Part shown: piece after piece, positions 9,325 through 13,460 of the stretch
Numbering within the stretch: position 1 is the first letter of the stretch
Layout of the letters: each line of letters opens with the position of its first letter
Assembly (NCBI GenBank): GCA_018222665.1
Contig: JAAEZW010000025.1
Coordinates: 1 to 13,460 of the forward strand
Reading direction: 5' to 3'
Source of the DNA: Paracoccaceae bacterium
GTDB lineage: Bacteria > Pseudomonadota > Alphaproteobacteria > Rhodobacterales > Rhodobacteraceae
DNA length: 13,460 bases
Made by a program: the position numbers and the translations under genes
Notes under the pieces: generated by a model
What the model saw: the letters and a program-made list of their open reading frames with translations, nothing else
The model's database searches: none
Told to the model about the DNA's origin: nothing

Positions 9325-9401
9325 ATCAAACTCTCCATCTCCGGAAGTGAAATGTGGCGTGGTTTGGTAAAGTCAATTCCGATCTTTAGGTGAATAAGCA
9401 G

Positions 9402-10361
9402 ATGCCTGAAAAAGTATTATATGTCGCAGGAGCAACAGGTTACATCGGTCGTGAGGTTGTGAGACGCGCACTGGAACTTGGGTATACGGTGCATGCCTCT
9501 GTGCGCCCTAATTCAGAGACAGCGATGCCGCAAAATGATCGGTTGATACTCGATATACTTCAGACTGGACGAGATAAAACAGTATTCAATATCCCAATGG
9601 GTGCATCAGTGATTTCCTGTATTTCCAGTAGAACAGGAACAGCCAAGGATGCGCACAACATTGATTATCAAATGAATATGTCCTTAATGAATTGTGCACG
9701 GTCCAGCGATACCAAGGTTTTTCTGATGTTATCTGCAATCTGCGTCCAAAAACCAAAGCTCGCATTTCAGCATGCAAAGTTAAAATTCGAAGGTGCCCTT
9801 CAAACATCGGGACTAAATTATTCAATTGTACGTCCGACTGCGTATTTCAAATCGCTAACTGGTCAGGTTAAACGTGTGAAACAAAATCGGCCGTTTCTAT
9901 TTTTCGGAGACGGCACTGAAACCGCATGCACACCGATTTCAAAACGTGATCTGGCAGATTTTATGTTAGACACAGTTCAACAACCTGCATCATGGAACAA
10001 AATTCTACCGATCGGCGGGCCACAACCTGCGCTAACGCCCGCGGATATGGCGGCAATTATTTCCGAAATCTATAACAAGCCAACAGTGACGCGATCTGTT
10101 TCACCACAGATTTTTGATATTTTACGCACACTCATCGCCCCGCTACGACCAATTAGTCAATGGGCGCGTGATAAATCAGAGTTGATGAATATTGGAAAAT
10201 ATTATGCAACTGAATCGATGTTGGTTTGGGATGCTGCAAATGGTGATTACAACGCCAAACGCACGCCAAGCACGGGCCAAGATACATTTTATGATCATGT
10301 ATTGAAAATGCGTGAAACTGGATCTGTGGAAACAGTGGATAATGACACACGCCTATTCTAA
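9402..10361 (+). CDS. bciA: Divinyl (proto)chlorophyllide a 8-vinyl reductase, NADPH-dependent BciA type
   Basis: BciA reduces the C8 vinyl group of divinyl (proto)chlorophyllide to ethyl, giving monovinyl pigments. It has 319 residues from ATG 9402. That start is chosen because AGGTGA at 9388-9393 is well placed as its ribosome site. An in-frame GTG at 9390 would lie inside that site. The protein is an atypical short-chain dehydrogenase with an NADPH-binding GATGYIG (residues 10-16). It carries the DVR hallmark SCISSRTGTAKDA followed by IDY, then KLAFQHAKLKFEGAL and IVRPTAYFKSLTGQ. In R. sphaeroides bciA lies outside the PGC. Here it is next to idi and upstream of the NYN-like gene and hemF. 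No PpsR palindrome is seen upstream. Confidence 0.88.
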   Translation: MPEKVLYVAGATGYIGREVVRRALELGYTVHASVRPNSETAMPQNDRLILDILQTGRDKTVFNIPMGASVISCISSRTGTAKDAHNIDYQMNMSLMNCARSSDTKVFLMLSAICVQKPKLAFQHAKLKFEGALQTSGLNYSIVRPTAYFKSLTGQVKRVKQNRPFLFFGDGTETACTPISKRDLADFMLDTVQQPASWNKILPIGGPQPALTPADMAAIISEIYNKPTVTRSVSPQIFDILRTLIAPLRPISQWARDKSELMNIGKYYATESMLVWDAANGDYNAKRTPSTGQDTFYDHVLKMRETGSVETVDNDTRLF

Positions 10362-10390
10362 GATAGCAAAGACAGAGGATCACTTAGCCA

Positions 10391-11059
10391 TTGCCAGCGT
10401 TTGATTACAGCCAACTTCCCATACTGATTAGTCTGATCACAATTCTGATCGGCCTGACACTGCGTGGTATATGGCTATGGACATCGCTGACCTTCGCAGT
10501 GTTATTTTTATATGTCTTTGATCGCGACAGCATCGTTACGCTGGTAATTTACCTGTTGACCGCATCTTTGTTGATCCAAGGCTATATCCAGATCAAACGC
10601 GGATATCAGAACTCTCAACAACTTGGCAAAACTGACAAATTCACCTTCGCTGTAGATGGGAATAATCTGCTTGGACTAGTCGATTGGGAATTAGATCGGT
10701 TCTTAGAATTCATACACGAACTCGAACGAGATGGCCTAAAGACCCATCTATTTTTCGACTACAGTATTCGTCGCACTTTGAAAGAAAATGATCTTATGAT
10801 CCCCAACGAAACTGTACCGATGGCGGTGTGCCGCGTGATGGACCGTGATCGATCAAACGTCACCGTTTCAAAAAAGGGATACGGCGCGGACGCATTGCTT
10901 ATTCGATATGCGGACCGCGAGAGTATAACCGTTCTTAGCAACGATAAATTCAACAAACCCAATGAAGATCGCTTTATTCAACAAGCGGTCCAAAGGTTGG
11001 AACGTCAAAACCTCATTCGACGCGTCGATCTCGTCGAAAATAAACTCACAATAATGTAG
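10391..11059 (+). CDS. Membrane-anchored NYN/PIN-like domain protein, putative ribonuclease
   Basis: The 222-residue product has two parts. Residues 8-66 hold two or three hydrophobic segments (LPILISLITILIGLTL, LWTSLTFAVLFLYVF and VTLVIYLLTASLLI). Residues 84-205 resemble a NYN/Zc3h12a-type PIN-like nuclease domain: FAVDGNNLLG (Asp89, Asn91), HLFFDYS (Asp123), YGADALLIRYAD (Asp167, Asp175) and ITVLSNDKF (Asp185). These are the spaced acidic residues that bind metal in this superfamily. The start is probably TTG at 10391, because a stop codon lies just upstream in frame and no in-frame ATG or GTG is near; GAGGA at 10375-10379 is the likely ribosome site. It lies 29 bases after bciA and 46 before hemF. 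Function is inferred from motif pattern only; RNA cleavage at the membrane is a hypothesis. Confidence 0.72.
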   Translation: MPAFDYSQLPILISLITILIGLTLRGIWLWTSLTFAVLFLYVFDRDSIVTLVIYLLTASLLIQGYIQIKRGYQNSQQLGKTDKFTFAVDGNNLLGLVDWELDRFLEFIHELERDGLKTHLFFDYSIRRTLKENDLMIPNETVPMAVCRVMDRDRSNVTVSKKGYGADALLIRYADRESITVLSNDKFNKPNEDRFIQQAVQRLERQNLIRRVDLVENKLTIM

Positions 11060-11105
11060 GATACCTGCGCCGCATGTGGGCGCGACAATGAAGGAACGAA
11101 ACCAA

Positions 11106-11999
11106 ATGACAATCGATTTTACAGAAGAAAAACAACTCGCCAGCGGCTGGTTTCGCTCTTTAAGAGATCAAATTGTTGCAGCATTTGAAGAGCTAGAGGA
11201 AACACATACCGAAGGCCCGTTTAACGATCTTGCCCCCAAAAAATTCGAAGTCAAAACAACCAGACGAACAAGCGACGACGGCAGTGATGCGGGTGGCGGC
11301 TTAATGAGTGTTATGCGAGGTGGCCGTGTCTTCGAAAAAGTGGGCGTCAATGTATCAACGGTTTTTGGGACATTAGGAAAAGAGGCGCAGATGGCGATGG
11401 CCGCCCGCAAGAACATTCCTGAAATGAAAACAGACCCACGGTTTTGGGCAAGTGGTATTAGCCTTGTTGCGCACATGCGGAACCCCAAATGCCCCGCAGT
11501 TCACATGAACACGCGAATGTTTTGGACGCCTCATGCGTGGTGGTTCGGCGGTGGTTCCGATTTGAATCCTTGTATTGAGTTTGACGAAGACACCCAGCAT
11601 TTTCACGATCAACAAAAACTGCATTTGGATCCACATGGCGCAGATTTGTATCCTGAACTGAAAGCCTGGGCCGATGAATATTTTTATATTCCACACCGTC
11701 ACCGTGCACGTGGTGTGGGCGGCATTTTTATGGATGATCGTTGCACTGGCGATTGGCAGTCTGACTTTCAATTAACCCAAGATATCGGTCGTGCATTTTT
11801 ACCTGCTTATGTTCCACTCGTAGAAAAACGTCGCGTCGAAAACTTTCATGAGGCTGATAAAGACACCCAACTGGTTCACCGCGGACTTTATGCTGAATAT
11901 AACCTTGTTTATGATCGTGGAACAAAATTCGGGTTGGCGACGGGTCACGACGCAGATGCTGTATTGATGAGCCTTCCGCCCCTGGCAAAATGGGATTAA
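11106..11999 (+). CDS. hemF: Oxygen-dependent coproporphyrinogen-III oxidase
   Basis: HemF uses O2 to convert coproporphyrinogen III to protoporphyrinogen IX, upstream of both haem and bacteriochlorophyll. It has 297 residues from ATG 11106, chosen for the AAGGAA ribosome site at 11091-11096. An ATG at 11088 and a GTG at 11076 are in frame but poorly served. Family signatures are VHMNTRMFW (132-140), HAWWFGGGSDLNP (143-155), YFYIPHRHRARGVGGIFMDD (192-211) and EYNLVYDRGTKFGL near the C-terminus. It normally works as a soluble homodimer. The FAD-oxidase gene starts 4 bases after its stop. An O2-requiring enzyme here suits pigment synthesis under air; an anaerobic alternative (HemN) is not in this window. 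Confidence 0.96.
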   Translation: MTIDFTEEKQLASGWFRSLRDQIVAAFEELEETHTEGPFNDLAPKKFEVKTTRRTSDDGSDAGGGLMSVMRGGRVFEKVGVNVSTVFGTLGKEAQMAMAARKNIPEMKTDPRFWASGISLVAHMRNPKCPAVHMNTRMFWTPHAWWFGGGSDLNPCIEFDEDTQHFHDQQKLHLDPHGADLYPELKAWADEYFYIPHRHRARGVGGIFMDDRCTGDWQSDFQLTQDIGRAFLPAYVPLVEKRRVENFHEADKDTQLVHRGLYAEYNLVYDRGTKFGLATGHDADAVLMSLPPLAKWD

Positions 12000-12003
12000 A
12001 TGG

Positions 12004-13410
12004 ATGGATATACTTGATCAACTGCGCAAAATCGTTGGACGAACTCATGTATTAAACGGGGATGACGCCGAACGTTACAGCGCAGATTGGTTGAAACAAT
12101 ATCATTGGACGCCGCTCGCCGTTGTGCGCCCCAGCAGCACGGATGAGGTAGCGCGCGTCGTAACATTTGCGGATCAAAACAAACTATCCATTGTGCCGAT
12201 GGGCGGAAACACGGGCCTTACCGGGGCGACACGCGCCCAAGACTGCATTGTGATCAGTTTAGAGCGCATGTCCAAGATCCGCAAAGTTCGCAAAGATGCC
12301 AAAATAGCGATCGTTGAAGCTGGGGCGATATTATCCAACGTTCACAGCGCTGTAGACGATCATGAACTTGTTTTCCCTTTGACATTTGGTGCAAAAGGTT
12401 CGGCAACCATCGGTGGTGTGATCGGCACGAATGCGGGTGGATCGAATGTTTTGCGTTACGGCAATACGCGTGACCTGATTTTGGGGTTGGAGGTGGTCAC
12501 ACCCAGGGGTCAAGTGATGGATTTAATGTCAGAACTGCACAAGGATAATTCTGGCTATAACCTTCGCAATCTCATCATTGGCGCCGAGGGCAGTCTGGGG
12601 ATTGTAACCGCCGCTGTTTTGAAATTGGCAACAAAACCACGTGCATACGCAACAGCGATGGTTGCGGTGCGCTCTCTGGCGGATGCGCTTAGATTGCTTA
12701 ATGATCTACAGGCGAACACAGGTGGCGCTGTCGAAGCGTTTGAATACATGCCGAAGGCATACATTGATCGACACATAGACAACATTCCAGGTGCGCGCGC
12801 CCCATTTGAAGATAGCCATGATATCAACATTATGTTGGAAGTAGGGACAACCATTCCCGCGATGGCAAAATCGGATGATACAGGACAAACAATTATCGTT
12901 TCAGAATTGCAATCAATCCTCGAAAGCATGTTCGAAGATGGCGCTGTGATTGATGCCGTCGTTGCACAAAATGAAGCGCAACGGCGTGAAATGTGGGAGC
13001 GTCGCGAGGCTGCGGCTGAGCTCACACTTACCTTGCCAAATCTGATCAATAACGATGTCGCAGTACCGCTGGACCAAGTTGAAAACTTCCTCACCTTTGC
13101 TGATAAGAAAGTTGCAAGCATCGATGCAGCGGCACGCACATTTGTCGTTGCACATTTAGGTGATGGAAATATTCATTACTCTGTTTCAGCCTCACGAAAC
13201 GACTCAGACCTAAAAGATACGATCATGGAGGCGGTTGAAGATGTCGTCTTGGAGTTCAAAGGTAGCTTTTCTGCAGAACACGGGATTGGAACATCAAAAC
13301 TATCCTCAATGCGCCGGCGCAAAGATGCCGTATCCATCGAGATGATGCGCCAAATCAAAAATGCGATCGACCCAAATGGAACGTTAAATCCAGGAAAATT
13401 ACTCCCCTAA
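12004..13410 (+). CDS. FAD-binding oxidoreductase of the GlcD / D-lactate / D-2-hydroxyglutarate dehydrogenase family
   Basis: This 468-residue flavoenzyme of the VAO/PCMH superfamily should oxidise a D-2-hydroxyacid. The N-terminal FAD-binding half has GGNTGLTGAT (67-76), GTNAGGSNVLRYGNTRD (141-157) and GAEGSLGIVT (193-202). The C-terminal half has HLGDGNIH (384-391) and SAEHGIGTSK (423-432), the histidine/glutamate residues that hold the divalent metal and bind the carboxylate substrate. It ends with the usual IDPNGTLNPGK. Whether the substrate is glycolate, D-lactate or D-2-hydroxyglutarate cannot be told from the sequence. The ATG at 12004 lies 4 bases after hemF with only a weak ribosome site (GGGA at 11992-11995), so translation is probably coupled to hemF. 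An ATG at 12000 stops after five codons. It is not a classical PGC gene. Confidence 0.9.
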   Translation: MDILDQLRKIVGRTHVLNGDDAERYSADWLKQYHWTPLAVVRPSSTDEVARVVTFADQNKLSIVPMGGNTGLTGATRAQDCIVISLERMSKIRKVRKDAKIAIVEAGAILSNVHSAVDDHELVFPLTFGAKGSATIGGVIGTNAGGSNVLRYGNTRDLILGLEVVTPRGQVMDLMSELHKDNSGYNLRNLIIGAEGSLGIVTAAVLKLATKPRAYATAMVAVRSLADALRLLNDLQANTGGAVEAFEYMPKAYIDRHIDNIPGARAPFEDSHDINIMLEVGTTIPAMAKSDDTGQTIIVSELQSILESMFEDGAVIDAVVAQNEAQRREMWERREAAAELTLTLPNLINNDVAVPLDQVENFLTFADKKVASIDAAARTFVVAHLGDGNIHYSVSASRNDSDLKDTIMEAVEDVVLEFKGSFSAEHGIGTSKLSSMRRRKDAVSIEMMRQIKNAIDPNGTLNPGKLLP

Positions 13411-13446
13411 GATTTCCAGTCGAAGAAGTTGTTTGGAGTATTGTTT

Positions 13447-13460
13447 ATGATTTTGATTGC
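13447..13460 (+). CDS. Start of a further gene (first codons only)
   Basis: An ATG at 13447 has a well-placed GGAG ribosome site (13435-13438, spacer 8) and the codons seen read MILI before the window ends. It begins 36 bases after the FAD-oxidase stop on the same strand, consistent with operon continuation. Too little is present to suggest a product. Confidence 0.45.

Noticed and set aside
9363..9379. TTGGT-AAA-GTCAA as an FNR/FnrL site before bciA
   Set aside because: The half-sites are separated by 3 bases instead of the 4 in the FNR consensus and the left half is imperfect.
12555..13139. 194-residue open frame on the minus strand inside the FAD oxidase
   Set aside because: It is fully antisense to a well-supported gene, its translation is serine-rich and low in recognisable motifs, and no ribosome site was seen.

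Overview
This window is part of an alphaproteobacterial photosynthesis gene cluster (PGC). Gene content, gene order (bchB-bchN-bchF divergent from aerR-ppsR-bchG-MFS-bchP-idi) and the protein sequences fit a purple bacterium of the Rhodobacterales, probably a marine, roseobacter-like aerobic anoxygenic phototroph. By eye the base composition is near or slightly below 50% GC, well under that of Rhodobacter capsulatus or sphaeroides. An oxygen-dependent hemF beside the cluster suits an organism that makes bacteriochlorophyll under air. The species cannot be named from the sequence alone.

Left arm (minus strand, 1-2607): bchF, bchN and bchB form a tightly overlapping operon that runs off the left edge inside bchB. 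BchN and BchB form the catalytic part of dark-operative protochlorophyllide reductase. BchF hydrates the 3-vinyl group later in the pathway.

Control region (2608-2894): 287 bases between the divergent bchF and aerR genes. It holds three perfect TGT-N12-ACA palindromes, the known operator of the redox/light repressor PpsR (CrtJ). Two of them lie on plausible sigma70-type promoters, one facing each way.

Middle (plus strand, 2895-9115): aerR (B12-binding antirepressor) and ppsR (the repressor) overlap by 4 bases and probably control their own transcription. Next come bchG, a PucC/LhaA-like MFS membrane protein, bchP and idi, which together build and attach the phytyl tail of bacteriochlorophyll. 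Two more PpsR palindromes straddle the bchG start codon, the second one inside the coding sequence.

Right arm (9112-13460): this part is less standard. A 70-residue single-helix membrane protein is encoded on the minus strand, tail to tail with idi. Then, on the plus strand, come a BciA-type 8-vinyl reductase, a membrane-anchored NYN/PIN-like putative nuclease, hemF, a GlcD/D-2-hydroxyacid dehydrogenase-type FAD oxidase, and the first codons of another gene. bciA and hemF feed the tetrapyrrole pathway. The nuclease-like protein between them, and the small membrane protein, are the best candidates for undescribed PGC-linked functions. No rRNA, tRNA, insertion sequence or CRISPR array was seen. 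No gene-free stretch exceeds 300 bases.
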